Shown piece after piece: positions 1-12,534 of a stretch of 64,000 nt of DNA (the first letter of the stretch is position 1; each line of letters begins with the position of its first letter). The translations under genes were made by a program, and so were the position numbers. The stretch is from Nematostella vectensis. Lineage: Eukaryota; Cnidaria; Anthozoa; Actiniaria; Edwardsiidae. The stretch spans positions 9,361,070-9,425,069 of the forward strand of contig NC_064038.1 in assembly GCF_932526225.1 (NCBI RefSeq). The letters are read 5' to 3'. The notes under the pieces are model-generated. The model worked only from the letters and a program-made list of their open reading frames with translations, did no database searches and was not told where the DNA came from.

Positions 1-1280
1 TCACATTTCATAAGATCTAAAAGAAAACAAAATACAAGATATTACCAGATTATATATAATGAAAGTGACGAGAATCAGACCTAGAATAGAAGGGAGGGAG
101 ATAAGGGAGAAGATGATAAATTCTAAATTAGGGAAAATCAAAATTTTACAAAATTTTACAATTATATTATATATATTACAATTATATTACTAACCTTTAA
201 CTGTTGCGTTACAATGATGTGATCAATGTCGTTTCTTGTATTCTTGATGCCGAGAAATGTTTCCATTTTTCTGCTTACTCGATCGAACCCACGATTTGTA
301 TAATAAGTATTCTTGTTCACAATTCTAGACTGGTTTTAATCTGTTGATTATCCAAAGAACACATCTAGGAAGGCCATATTAGTGAATATTTCTCTTGACT
401 GAGGCATGACTTTCACCTTGTTTCTACTGGCAAAGTGGGTAGACTCATTTATTGGCTATTTCGGGCGGGTTCAGCATATGACCGGAAGTAGTGAATCACG
501 CGTCCGTTCTAATACCCAAATTTGTCATTATGGTGCAGTGACATGCTTTCCCCTCCAAAAAAATTGGCTTACCTTTCTCTTTTCTAAGCATTGGAGAAGG
601 ATTGAAATAAGAGAGGAAGATGAATTACCTTCGTTAAATGAATACTAAGCACCCAGAGAGAATGATGCGTGATCAAGATGATAATTTGTAGAGAAAAACA
701 ATTTGAAACGTCTTTCCTACTGTTTTTTCTAACAGTCAAAAAATGTGATCACCCCGGAATTCTATTGACTTTCGATGAAGAGCAGAAGTATTTGAATAAT
801 CAGTCTACCGTTTATCCGTATATTCATGAGATCTGATCGCACCGGGGCCTCGTTTACATGCAGTAAAATCGACAAGCTATCATTAAAATATGTGTTTATC
901 AACGTAATACCCATTTCTCTGTAATCCGACAATGAAATTACCGTATTTGCTCACCATAAAGTTGGTTAAGTAATATTTTAAAAAGCTTAATGTAATAACA
1001 CGTTAACCGATAAAAAGACAACCAAGCTGATGGTAAGTCATCTTAGGGTCAAGGGGGGTGCAATAGGAGTTAATGTGTATTCTGTTATCAGTGATTTCAT
1101 TATAACTAGGCAAAACCATTTCTTGAGCAATACGTAGAGTGAGGCAGATGTAGGTGACTTTCAAAAAACTTCACAGAGGTAATTAAAATGATCACTTCTA
1201 ACAGCTCGGCAGTCTCGTGTGTTTTTATTGTGATTTTTTTACAAATCCCAAAAACTACAAACTGTGAGCTTGGGCTCATT
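1..1280. other. AT-rich upstream region, no gene seen
   Basis: Spacer DNA upstream of NUF2. An 80-codon open frame at 406-648 has no recognisable domain or splice context, so I do not call it a gene. No tandem repeat or mobile element stands out. Confidence 0.5.
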
Positions 1281-1284
1281 GTGC

Positions 1285-1430
1285 CTTGGCCAATCGGAGC
1301 GCGCGATCTGAATCACATCGTCCAATCACAGCAACTTATTTATGCATAACTAATTAGGCGCGTAGATTCGAGCTTCAAACGGCCGCCATTTTGTTGTGTT
1401 TTGTTGAATTCACAGATAATTTTTCAAATT
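1285..1430 (+). promoter_or_regulatory. NUF2 promoter with paired CCAAT boxes and a CHR-like site
   Basis: Two CCAAT boxes lie at 1290-1294 and 1322-1326, 32 bases apart start to start. TTCAAA at 1374-1379 is the reverse complement of TTTGAA, the core of the cell-cycle homology region (CHR). The NUF2 ATG follows at 1431. NF-Y boxes about 31-33 bases apart plus a CHR are a known layout of vertebrate G2/M promoters bound by NF-Y and DREAM/MuvB. That this cnidarian promoter works the same way is inference. Confidence 0.55.
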
Positions 1431-4400
1431 ATGGCTAGTACAAAGCTCCCTATTCCTCATGTCAGTGTAGAAGATGCTGTTGCTTTTTTTAAAGTTGTAT
1501 TTGGAGATCAGATGGTGTTAACAGAGGAGGACTTGCGGAAACCTCAGGTGATCTATCTAAAGATCTTATTCGATGCTTATGTCGTAAAATGCAACGTTTC
1601 TTTCAGAAACACTCGGAATTGATTGTATGTGCTACAAAGGGCTCTCCCAAAAGTGTAGAAAAGTTACAAAAATAAACCCTGGTATATAGGACGATTCTAT
1701 ATTTTGCCATAATTTCTTTTTTCAGAGAAACATATGCAAAAAGTTAACATTCTCTATAGAAGAAGTTAACTGCAAATTTCGCATACTTAAGCTTATATAT
1801 GTGTACACCCCTGTCAATAACACTCCCTAAAGTTAAAAGTCTTGCTTTTTCTATTTTCTCCAATAATAGTACCCAAAGCTGAAAAAGTTCTATTCCAATT
1901 TGTTGGTGAGCCAGTTAGGAATATCACATGAGCAAATTAGCCAGGTGAGTTAAAAAAGTATCACACAACCAAACCTTATGCAACAGTTTACAATAATTTA
2001 TTTAATTCCAATCTCCCGAGCTTGGAGAGCTCATGGTATATACATTTGACAACCTATTAAATTTAGTAAGCTAACAGTACAGTACTTACTGTAAAACTGT
2101 TAGTCCTTTTTATAAAGAACTGCACATGGGACTGTTTGCATGTGTACAAAATAAAGACAGAAGGCATGTTTATGTGGTCTACATACCACAAATTAGATAA
2201 AGACCACATGTACACAGTACCCTGTACCATGGCCTAGACCTTACACCAAAAATGCCCATCTGTACACACAATGTTATCCTTGTAGCCCCATTTTGGCTCT
2301 ATGCAAGTCTTCAGCTACCCTGAATTACATGAGGAAAGTGCAAGTCTGTTTACTTTAACCATGAATTTGTAAGTACTATTCTGGACACACTTAAAGCCGC
2401 ATTGTCACCTGTTTACTTCCGGTCTATTACGTAACAATCCAGATGATTTTTAATGGACGATGTGGAAAATATTTCAAAATTTTAAAAGCAGTGTGCCTAT
2501 TGGAAGTTTCTTCGAGCATTTGACTGATAATTTAGAGCAGATGGCCTGTTCTATAGCGTGGATTGTAATAGATTCTTTTGTCCTTTGATGGTTGAGGTTT
2601 CAGACAGGCCTCCGGAATTAAACTGGTGACAACGCAGCTTTAAAGGTTTTTGTATTTTCAATGTTTTCATCGTGTCATACAGGCGTGTTTACAGGGGGGC
2701 AGGGTGAACATGCACCCCCCTTGGCTGCCAAACAAAAACATATTGAAGGATCGTCAATTATCTAGTGAAAAGTCACTACATGACTTTTCATGAGTATGAA
2801 AATAAAGTACCAAATACTCCAATGATAAATTGTAGTTTTATTTGTGTTAATTCTTATTATTGAATAAAGAACTGAAATCAAACCCTGAGTTTTTGCTCCT
2901 CTACTAGAAGAATAGACAAGAAATTGCTCTTTTGGTTTTACCTGACCTTAGAGTAATACATTGTTCATTTCAGGCAGCGTTTTATGTATGCTTGTGGTAT
3001 TCGGGACTTCACAGTAGAAGATTTGCTTTCACCCCGTAAGTCTAGATTCCTATATGTCATTGTGCTACAGTTTGTTTTTCACATGTGACATGTTATGTAC
3101 ATATAATGTCTCTATCATGCCTACGGTACTGTCTTATAACTGTATGTCACTTTTGTTTTATGGTTTCTCAATTATTACTGTATATCTCATTATTTTTCTT
3201 ATTTCAGCCACCAAAACCTGATGTTATATTTATTGAATAAAAATGTTACATTATATAAAGTATGAGAAATACAATATTTGCTTGCAGAACCCAAAAGAAC
3301 TCTTCTTTGCATTGGGTGAGTATAGTTTATTAAAAGTCTTATATTCTGTGATATAATTAGAGTGTTATTTTTTTTAACGTCTCATTATTGATGCATTGTA
3401 AATATTTCCGATTTCTAGTGCTGTTGTCAACTTTCTAAAGTTCAGAAGTTGCCGAAATCATGTATACGAGAAGTGCTTGGAAGAAAAGGTGGGAAGAGAT
3501 CATATAATTTTGCCATAATGCAAATGTTTGTCCAACTTTTGATTGAACTTGGGGACAAACAATTACACTGCATACATACATCCATGGTTTAAAAAATGGT
3601 CAACAAAATTTAAAAAAGGAAAAAGCGACACAGTTAGCATGACTTAAGCTCAAAGAAATTAACTGTGAATGGGTATCTACCAAAACTGTCATAGCTCATG
3701 GCTTATCATTGATAATATCTCCTATACTGTAAACCCCATTTATAGATACTTGTCAGTTGCCTCCTGTGACAGAGTCCAGCCTGTGAAATGTTATTAATTA
3801 CAGGAGAACATTGAGGAGAGTCATCACCACCTTTCAGACAAAAATGCTGAGATGAGACAAAAAATAATGGTCTTGAGGTACAGTACATACATTGATGTAC
3901 CCTGATATCCCAGTAAAATTACTCCCTCACACTAAGTTAAAACATCACAAAATCCACAAATTTGATCTAATGTAGACGTACTTATGATTCAAAGCATAAT
4001 ATTTGCAATATTGAAAATTTACAAACAAAAAAATGAATCCATTCTACAAAAAAACTGCACCCTTCAATTCCTAATTCCTAAAAGAATAAGGATACTGTAG
4101 CTTTATTTTTTTAGAATGATGAGACTAATGTAAGTAAACTCTTAAAAACAAACTGCAAGAAAGAAAATGGTTGTAAATTTAGTTATTCTTGACTAAGAAT
4201 AAAATCATGCTTTGTAGGGAGAAATTGCAAGTGGAGGAACTCCAAGTTGAACAGGTACAGTATTCTATGTGGATATTTTGTTGAATTTGTCAAACTTATC
4301 AAACTCCTCAAGCTGCAGATGCTAAATTACTAGGGAACAGATGTCTTTTAAGCTGCAGCTATTAAAAAGGATTGTTTGCCCAATAATTATTTATCCTCAA

Positions 4401-7400
4401 ACCCCATCCATTATGTATTTGTGCAGTCTCTCTGTAATCCCTTTAACTACTGACAATGATGTTTTCAGAATAAGTGCACATAAAGTATTCTGCCATTGGC
4501 TGTTAAAAAATTACAGCTACTGTAATCTGTGATCTTTCAATAAGGTGCTTAGCAACACTGTAACAATTGGTTAAATTTAATGCACTATCTTTGGTCACCA
4601 CAAAAAAGGCTTTGATTATTGTATTATCTTCTATTTTAGATGAGACCTGAAATAGAGGCTCGTAAAGCAACCATTGCAGAGTTAAACAGAGAACAGGTTT
4701 GCGATACGAATGATGATCTGTGATTTGGTAGATTTTTTATGTTTTTTTTTTAATTGAGCGCACAAATACTGGGGTTCTCAGTTACCAAGGTTAACTCCAA
4801 GACTATTCAGTGCTTGTGTTCCTTTGCACTCCACAGGACCCATTAAGGCAGCATTGTCATGGCCGTTCCAGTGGCCTGGGAGGGGGGAGTGGGCACAAGT
4901 TATCATTAAGCAGCATTATCACCAGTTTACTTCCCGGGGGTGGGGGGGGGAACAGAAACCTTGACCGAGAAAAGACAAAATAATCTATTAGAAATCGCAC
5001 TATTAAATAGGCCATCTGCTCTAAATTTTTTGTCACATCCTTGAAGAAACTTCCAATTGACACACTGATTTTACACTTTTGAATTTTTTTTTCACGTTTC
5101 CCTATAAAAATCGTAATCAACCGGAAAAGTAAACTGGTAACAATGCGTCTTTAAGGAATGCTCCATACAAAAACTACATACATAAGAAACCTAACAGCAT
5201 GTTAAAAAAATCTGATAGGCCAAGGTTCAAAGTTATAGCCTAAATTATAAATGTGACAAAATGATGAATAGCATTTTTGCAGATTTTTAGTTTTAGCATT
5301 ATGTATTTTGTATGATGAGCTTTTTAAGTAAATTTTATGTTGAGACCTTAAATTTATATAAGACAAATGAAAGCTTTTGTTCTGCTTCTTTTGATTGGCA
5401 TGGCGCACTACAGAAAAGCGCATGTTTCACATAATTTCTTACAGTCAAAAAGATACTATGTGGGAAAAACAACATACAGTATTAAATAAAGCAATGCATG
5501 GTAGGTATTGTTGTTGTATGGATGATTCCTTAATCACATTGATGATGATAATTGTGTTTATTTTCCAGGCTGCTGAAGCAAAGAGGTACAGTGACAGCAA
5601 AGCAAGACATGCTGAGTCAACAGCCAAGAAGGTAGTTTGCCAGTGACAGGTCCTGATGGGTGGGGTGTGGGGGAGACGACAGGTCCTGATGGGTGAGGTG
5701 TGGGGGAGACGACAGGTCCTGATGGGTGGGGTGTGGGGGAGACGACAGGTCCTGATGGGTGGGGTGTGGGGGAGATGACAGGTCCTGATGGGTGGGGTGT
5801 GGGGGAGACGACAGGTCCTGATGGGTGGGGTGTGGGGGAGATGACAGGTCCTGATGGGTGGGGTGTGGGGAAGACTTGTGCCCCTTCCCCCTAAAATCTT
5901 AGAAGAAACGTTTTGTATAAAAAAAATCCTGGATGCTTCTCTGTTTGTCTGTCTGGCTGTCTGTCTGACCATTATTTATCTTTTTATCCTGTTAGTCTCA
6001 ACCGTCTCAGGGATTTAATTTAAGTTAGTTTTACAGTAGGCGATGGAGATTAATAAGTACACTAGTGGTTGGAAGTTATTTTATTGTATTAGTTCAAATA
6101 AAACTTAAATCAACTATTTTTTAAGTAGCTGGTGCTCGGTCAAAAATAGCTGGTATTTTCACCGTCTGCCAGAGCCTAATGAAACCCCTGCATCTGTTTT
6201 TTTTTTTTTTTTCAAACAAACTTTTTGCATGGCTGTTCAAGTCCTAACAACTTTCATAACTTCATGACTGTCTAATTTTAAACTTCAACCTGTAGGCTGA
6301 GTTGCTTGTGTGTCTCGCTGGAATGAAAGAACAGAGCGAGAGCTTGAAGTCCAAGATTGTCAAATCACCTGAAAGACTCAAGGGTGTAAGTTAATTTTAA
6401 GACAGGGGTACCTTTATTTTGGGGCCACCCTTTGAAGGAACTCAGAATGACTGTACAGCCCTGAAATGGTCCCAATCAGACCACCTCACTGCAACAATTA
6501 AAAATACTGAACACTTTCTAAACAACAAATATAAGTCTGTCAGTCTGAATGACAGAAGCCAGAAAGAGGTGAGTTAGCAGTTGGAAATTGATGACTAGAT
6601 ATCTCAGACTATTGAAAATCGCAGTACATAAGAAGTAAGTCTAAAAAACATACCAATGACGTCTTTTTTTTCTCTGTAGGAAATCAGTCGACTGAAGGGA
6701 AGTGTTCAAGCGATCAGCCAGTGCATCAACGAGAAGAGCAATAGAAATAATGAACTCGCTAACCAATACGAGGGTGCACTTCAACTCAAAGAGGTCAGCT
6801 ACAGTACATGTAGTTCCTAGCTTTGATTGAGAAGTTATGGTATGACTTGGGCGGATGCCACGCTTAGCGATCTAAAAATGGCTGGCCTGAAGGCAAGCGT
6901 GGCATCCAACCGTAAAGCATGGAGAGATGCTGTAAAGAACCTGCGCGACCCCGATGTGAACCTCCATGCGGCGTCACACCTGCCAATAGGTGGACACTGA
7001 CGTAAATGGATAGTGAGTGAGTGAGTGAGTGAGTGTATGCATATTTCCATTTGTAAACCTTAACCCTCGTTTGTGTTTTAGGATATGAAAAATGCCCTGA
7101 AGCTGTTGAACGGAATTGAAGCTGAGCTTGCAAAACAACGGTACATAAGCCCCAGTCCAGGACTAACTTGGGGGTGGAACAGTTGAATCCTGTTTTTGTG
7201 TGTGATAATGCTATTATAATGGTGTTTATACAAAACTTATTGCAGTCAAGGTTCAGGTAAAAAGCATTAAGTTGATAGTTTTCATCAGCAGCATCGTTCA
7301 TCAATTGACTGTAACCCTGGTACTTGTAATAAGTAAATGATATAGTATTTTTTGTTCTTGAGTAAAAAAGGACCCTCCCGGTTGGGATAGTGCTCCCCCC

Positions 7401-9409
7401 CCCCCCCCCCCCCCTCGAGAAATTCTGCCCCCTTTGAGTATTGTAATTGCCCTTCTTTGTTTTGGTCTCGGTAGAGAGCACTCAGCACACCTGGAGGAAT
7501 GCCAAGACAAAAGCCTGACAATGAAGGAGACCCTCAAGGACCTCACCGTTAAGCTACAGGTGCATAACCAAGCCTACATAAAAGGAGAAAGTATATGACT
7601 CCTTTATTCAGGGCTGTAGCTAGGGGGCCCCTCCCACTGGGGGCACGTGCCCCTCAAATACTTAAGGAATTGACCAGTGGGGGCGTGGCTGTGGTCCCCT
7701 TTTTTTTCTTAATGTTTCTGTACTGTGCCTCTCCTCGCCAAATCTTCGAGGCCTTCTACGGATCTGTTATTAAGACTGAAGGAGATAAACCGCCACCTGT
7801 TTGATATAAAAATGTTTGTAACGCTCTGGTAAAGCTCTGGTTTTGCTCTGACGAAATTTTACCATAGTCCACTACTTGGTTACAATGGCTTTGTTACTTT
7901 GGCATGATCAGAGGGGTAAGAAATATTGAAGAATTTATATACCAACAGTAATCAGGGGTTTCATTAGGCCCTGGCGGCCGGAGAAAGCGCCAGCTATTTT
8001 CCACCGAGCGCCGGCTACTTTTTTTATAAAGTCGACTTAAGTTTTAACTAAAAAGTAATAATTTCCACCCCCTACTAATCAATCTCCACCGCCTACTCTG
8101 AAAGTTCATGAAAGCTCTGCAACACCAGTATCAAATGCACGCTTTGTACAAAATCACAAAAGCACTATTCACATAGACGAGCATGTCTCAAAAATTCAAG
8201 ATCGAATTATTTCCAGGGTGCTTATACTGTCGCTCTCCCCACAGCACTTGAAGCGTCAACTAGCGTCGCACCAGGAGAAGTCCACACGATACACCCGGCA
8301 GCACGAGAAGAAGGTGGCGGCCTTGAAGGAGCAAATGCAGCAATCAAAAGCGTACGTTTCCAATATTTTGCACGGGAGAATTAAAGCGGCAATCGCACCA
8401 ACTTCCGAAAAGCCGACGGAAACCTCAACCGACAAGGTCATACGCTCCAAATTATCAGTCACATCCTCAAAGAAACTTTCAATAGTCACACAGCTTTTAC
8501 AATTTTTTTTAAACATTTTTCGCATTTTCCGTTAAAGATCATAGGGTATTGTTACCTGATCGACCGGAAGTAAACTGGTGATGTTGCCGCTGTAATTTTA
8601 GCGTAGCCTGAGTCATGGACTCCTGTACATACATATAAATGCAAATATCCCAGACTTTAAAAAGCATGCTGCTGGCTGGCTGGATGAATGGATAGATGGC
8701 TGATTATTTGATTGTCTATTCCAGTGCCTTTTTCTAATTGTAGGGAGGAGGCACGGTACGTACAGAATAATGTGGAAGAACTGATCATGACGGCCAAGAA
8801 CATCGATAACAAGATCCAAGAGATCGTCCAAATGGTCAGTAAAATACGGGAGCGCAGGTTTTCATTGCCCCCTTGGAACGTCCCTAGGGATGCAGAAATT
8901 AGAAGTACTTTTCGTGCACGCTCTTACCCCTTGTGTCTTTACAGCTCAATTAGTTGTTGAGACATAGACCCGCCTCCAAAAGTTTGATTGACCACGCGCT
9001 ATTCCCAAAGAAGACAAAGATCCTTTCAAAACGAATTCAGCTGCAAGGATGTGCTGAGCATTTCTGCTGTAAATTTTGGACTCCAGTTTTTCCTTTATCT
9101 TGGAAAATCTGCGAACCAAGCTTATTTTGTTTGTTGCACGGACTATTCTGTGTCGGTGTCTTTTGTTATTCTTGCCATTGCTCCCACTGTTGTTGTATGT
9201 TTTGCGGCCCTAGCCTCATTTCTGTGTGCTCTTAGCCGTGCAAGAAATATGAGCCTTTGCTGATTGCTAGGTTTTCCTTTTTGGGTACTTTTACATAACA
9301 GGTGGATGAGAAGGAAAACGAGCACGACCAAGAAATGACCGCCATGAGGGAGGCTTACTCCCAGATGTTGGACCAGGTATACAGGCAATGTTTATAGTGT
9401 AAAGGGTGT

Positions 9410-9440
<31 letters not shown>

Positions 9441-11216
9441 GTGGTGGGGAGGAGGAGGGGGCTTTGTAATAAGGGTGACATGCCCTCCAAGAGAGAACCC
9501 TCCTCTCAGGGACTGGAAAGGACATGTTCGAGCTTGCATTGTCCTTTGGGTTGGGGTCTCTTGCAAGTTCACAAGGTCTCTGGGGCTGGGGTCTCTAGCA
9601 AGTTCACAATGTCTCTGGGGTTTGGCTCTCTTGCAAGCTCACAAGGTCTCTGGGGTTGGGGTCTCTTGCAAGCTCACAAGGTCTCTGGGGTTGGGCTGTC
9701 TTGCAAGCTCACGATGTCTCTGGGTCTGGGGTCTCTTGCAAGCTCACAATGTCTCTGGGGTTAGGTTCTCCTGCAAGCTCACAATGTCTCTGGGGTTGGG
9801 GTCTCTTGCAAGTTCACAGTGTTTCTGGGGTTGGGGTCTCTTGCAAGTTCACAGTGTTTCTGGGGTTGGGGTCTCTTGCAAGCTCACAATGTCTCTGGGT
9901 CTGGGTTCTCCTGCAAGTTCACAATGTCTCTGGGGTTGGGGTCTCTTGCAAGCTCAAAAAACCTCTGGGGCTGGGGTCTGTTGCAAGTTCACAATGTCTC
10001 TGGGTCTGGGGTCTCTTGCAAGCTCACAATGTCTCTGGGGTTGGGTTCTCCTGCAAGCTCACAATGTCTCTGGGGTTGGGGTCTCCTGCAAATTCACAAT
10101 GTCTCTGGGGTTGGGGTCTCTTGCAAGCTCAATGTCTCTGGGGGTGGGATCTCTTACAAGCTCACAATGTCTCTGGGGCTGGGATCTCTTGCAAGCTCAC
10201 AATGTCTCTGGGTCTGGGGTCTCTTGCAAGCTCACAATGTCTCTGGGGTTGGGGTCTCTTGCAAGCTCAATGTCTCTGGGGGTGGGATCTCTTACAAGCT
10301 CACAATGTCTCTGGGGCTGGGATCTCTTACAAGCTCACAATGTCTCTGGGGCTGGGATCTCTTACAAGCTCACAATGTCTCTGGGTCTGGGGTCTCTTGC
10401 AAGCTCACAATGTCTCTGGGGTTGGGGTCTCTTGCAAGCTCAATGTCTCTGGGGGTGGGATCTCTTACAAGCTCACAATGTCTCTGGGGCTGGGATCTCT
10501 TGCAAGCTCACAATGTCTCTGGGTCTGGGATCTCTTGCAAGCTCACAATGTCTCTGGGTCTGGGATCTCTTACAAGCTCACAATGTCTCTGGGGCTGGGG
10601 TCTTTTGCAAGCTCACAATGTCTCTGGGTCTGGGGTCTCTTGCAAGTTCACAATGTCTCTGGCGTTGGGTTCTCTTGCAAGCTCACAACGTCCCTGGGGT
10701 TGGGGTCTCTTGCAAGTTCACGTCTCTGGGGCTGGGGTCTGTTGCAAGTTCACAATGTCTCTGGGGCTGGGGTCTGTTGCAAGTTCACAATGTCTCTGGC
10801 GTTGGGTTCTCCTGCAAGCTCACAATGTCTCTGGGGCTGGGCTCTCTTGCAAGCTCACAATGTCTCTGGGGTTGGGCTCTCTTGCAAGCTTACAATGTCT
10901 CTGGGGCTGGGGTCTTTTGCAAGCTCACAACGTCTCTGGGCCTTGACTCTTTTGCACTACCCTCAATTTCGGGCTCGTCATGTGTGGGGAGGGCCTCTCA
11001 GCATGGAATACCCTTTTTATTTACGTTCTCGCAATTCCCTTTTATAAGTGAAAGAGGTAGCGAGTGACTCACGCGTTCCCCTTTTAATTGGCTATAGGTT
11101 CTCACGTGCAAAGTGTACGAGGTAACAAGTAAAATCTATTTTCCTTTCAGCTGGACCAGTACCATGTGACTTTAAACAGAGCATGGGGGAAACTTGTACA
11201 GTACACATCCACATAA
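1431..11216 (+). CDS. NUF2: Kinetochore protein NUF2 (NDC80 complex), 18 exons
   Basis: NUF2 pairs with NDC80 in the outer-kinetochore complex that binds microtubules during chromosome segregation. Exons: 1431-1547, 1870-1944, 2286-2368, 2974-3035, 3288-3315, 3419-3488, 3804-3877, 4218-4254, 4640-4696, 5569-5631, 6296-6385, 6680-6793, 7082-7140, 7475-7559, 8245-8351, 8744-8834, 9302-9376 and 11151-11216. They join in phase to 450 residues; human NUF2 has 464. Exons 1-6 give the N-terminal CH-like domain, including PKRTLLCIGAVVNFLKFR, which matches the human PKAKRTARFLSGIINF region. The rest is charged coiled coil, with SLKSKIVKSPERLK matching human SLKTKIVDSPEKLK. The ATG follows a CCAAT/CHR promoter. 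Introns hold MITEs, a LINE fragment and two minisatellites. The assignment is secure; exons 2 and 3 are the least conserved. Confidence 0.93.
2391..2643. mobile_element. TTAA-flanked MITE, family A, copy 1
   Basis: Lies in NUF2 intron 3 and begins and ends at TTAA. Terminal inverted repeats read about TTAAAGCCGCATTGTCACC at the left and the complement (GGTGACAA...GCTTTAA) at the right. The inner part is shared with copies near 4.9, 8.4, 25.2 and 31.9 kb. TTAA target duplication is the piggyBac hallmark. There is no coding capacity. Confidence 0.7.
4906..5154. mobile_element. TTAA-flanked MITE, family A, copy 2
   Basis: Same family as 2391-2643, in NUF2 intron 9. TTAA is found at 4906 and 5151, with GTTTACTTCC and GGAAAAGTAAAC near the two ends. 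An extra partial left end starts at TTAA 4843, so the insertion may be nested or internally duplicated. A poly-G tract lies at about 4,936-4,950. Confidence 0.6.
5639..5873. repeat. Minisatellite, 33-bp unit, about 7 copies
   Basis: G-rich units sharing ACAGGTCCTGATGGGTGGGG start eight bases after the NUF2 exon 10 splice donor. A unit length divisible by three keeps frames open on both strands (5445-5972 minus, 5700-5894 plus). These are not genes. Confidence 0.85.
6840..7034 (+). mobile_element. LINE-like 3' end fragment with GTGA microsatellite tail
   Basis: Lies in NUF2 intron 12. The plus strand codes for a short tail of about 53 residues (from MTWADATLSDLKMAG, then SNRKAWRDAV) ending at a TGA at 7000. 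A (GTGA)n run follows at about 7,013-7,034. This resembles the end of the reverse-transcriptase ORF of a non-LTR element with a microsatellite 3' tail. It is severely 5' truncated. The exact clade is not determinable. Confidence 0.55.
7608..7765. repeat. Dispersed poly-G repeat, family B, copy 1
   Basis: Begins near GGCTGTAGCTAGGGGG and includes GGGGGCACGTGCCCC and GACCAGTGGGGGCGTGG. Related copies lie at about 14,018-14,185, 16,463-16,630, 43,545-43,700 and 47,868-48,010. It has no coding potential. Confidence 0.55.
8381..8597. mobile_element. MITE, family A, copy 3
   Basis: Inserted 30 bases past the NUF2 exon 15 donor. It starts TTAAAGCGGCAATCGCACCA and ends in GGAAGTAAACTGGTGATG..GCCGC. 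The right TTAA is degenerate. It inflates an open frame at 8218-8535 beyond the true exon. Confidence 0.6.
9545..10955. repeat. Minisatellite, 39-bp unit, roughly 36 copies
   Basis: G-rich units built around CTCTGGGGTTGGGGTCTCTT and GCAAGCTCACAATGT fill most of NUF2 intron 17, with some shortened units. A poly-G tract at about 9,424-9,442 precedes it. Because 39 is divisible by three, three long plus-strand frames stay open (up to 553 codons). Their Leu/Gly/Ser repeats mirror the DNA repeat and are not protein evidence. Confidence 0.9.
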
Positions 11217-11744
11217 GGTGCAACCTCCCACACTTATAACCTTTGTATTTGTACAGTACACATCATTAGATGCAAGCGCCTATAATTATAGCCTTTGTGT
11301 ATCCATCAAGAGGTGTGCATTGAACGGTGTCCCAGACACTATCGCGATGTATGAAAGCTGTATTTATTTAACAAATTACAAACAAAACGTTGAGCGGTAG
11401 GCTCTCACAAACACATCGCTGGAATAATGGGTTATCGCTGTGAATTGTTTGAAGTGGTTCAGTAGTTGAACTTGCAAAATATGAAAAGTGATTTAGTTTT
11501 TTTTTGTTTTCACTCTATTTTACGTAAAACTTTGCTCAAAGTAGAAAGAACAGTCAATCGGCCTTTCTCTGCTGAAACTCCATAATCTTTATCGGAGCTC
11601 TACTATATTGCTATGTCAGCCATTTCCAAATATAAATACACAGTATAATATATGTATATGTTTTATAATAGGAGAATAAAAAAAATACTGAAAGCTTCTA
11701 TACAACTTTCTTCGCTTGAGTATCTTAACTAGAACTTTTACTAT
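11217..11744. other. NUF2 3' flank, no gene seen
   Basis: AT-rich DNA after the NUF2 stop codon, before the triplicated locus. No AATAAA stands out close to the stop. Short open frames at 11194-11400 and 11616-11840 lack support. Confidence 0.45.
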
Positions 11745-12534
11745 ATTGCTATGTAAATTCGAGATAAAATTAAGTGAACAGAAAAAATGTTTTGACCCAG
11801 ACTTTTCCACACAAAAAAACAACAACACACAGCATGACATTAAATATTTTTATTTTCACGATTGAAGCACTTGGTTTGATACTAAATGACATTCCTACTA
11901 GCACTTTGAATCTTGGGGCCCGCGTGTAAACACCCGGTTTCGCGGAACACCTTCCCGCCCCTACCCCTCATCAAAGTGCAAGAAGGAAGTCCTTATGAAA
12001 ACGTGCTACCTAACTAACCTAGATAAAGTGTTTTGACATTTCTTTTGGAATAGTAAGACAATCAATCCTTCCATCTCTGTTCTTATTCGTATTTCTATCT
12101 TTTTTATTTTCGCTTTTTGTTGATTTTGTTATTTGTTCCATGTCCTTTATTCATCATCCTTTTCCGTTCCGGTCAATAAACTTGTCTGTTTGCTGAGCAC
12201 TGCAGGGTTGACGTTGTTGTATTTCTGAGTCTTTTGCCGTCGAGGAGCCCCATGTGTAACTCATCGGTCTTGATGATTGCTCTTAATTTTTTTGTGTCCT
12301 TTTTCCATGTTTTTTTTCTTGGATCAATAATTCGTTATCCTTTTCCGTTCCGGTCATTTACTCATCATTTTTCATCTTTTTTTTTCCATATCCGTATATC
12401 GTTATCCATTTCCGTTTCGATCTTTTAATCATCATTTCCATCTATGTTATTTTCCATGTCCGTGTATCGTTATCCATTTCAGTTCCAGTTCATAAAACTG
12501 TGAGCCCTTGGAGCACGGTTGCCGTCGTAGCAGC

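Noticed and set aside
5445..5972. 175-codon minus and 64-codon plus frames
   Set aside because: Shadows of a 33-bp minisatellite overlapping a NUF2 exon on the other strand.
8352..8535. Extension of NUF2 exon 15
   Set aside because: The frame runs past a GTACGT donor into a MITE; the donor at 8352 joins in phase to exon 16.
9406..11067. 553-codon plus-strand frame (and two overlapping ones)
   Set aside because: Built from 39-bp G-rich tandem units in NUF2 intron 17; three frames are open equally and no protein family is visible.
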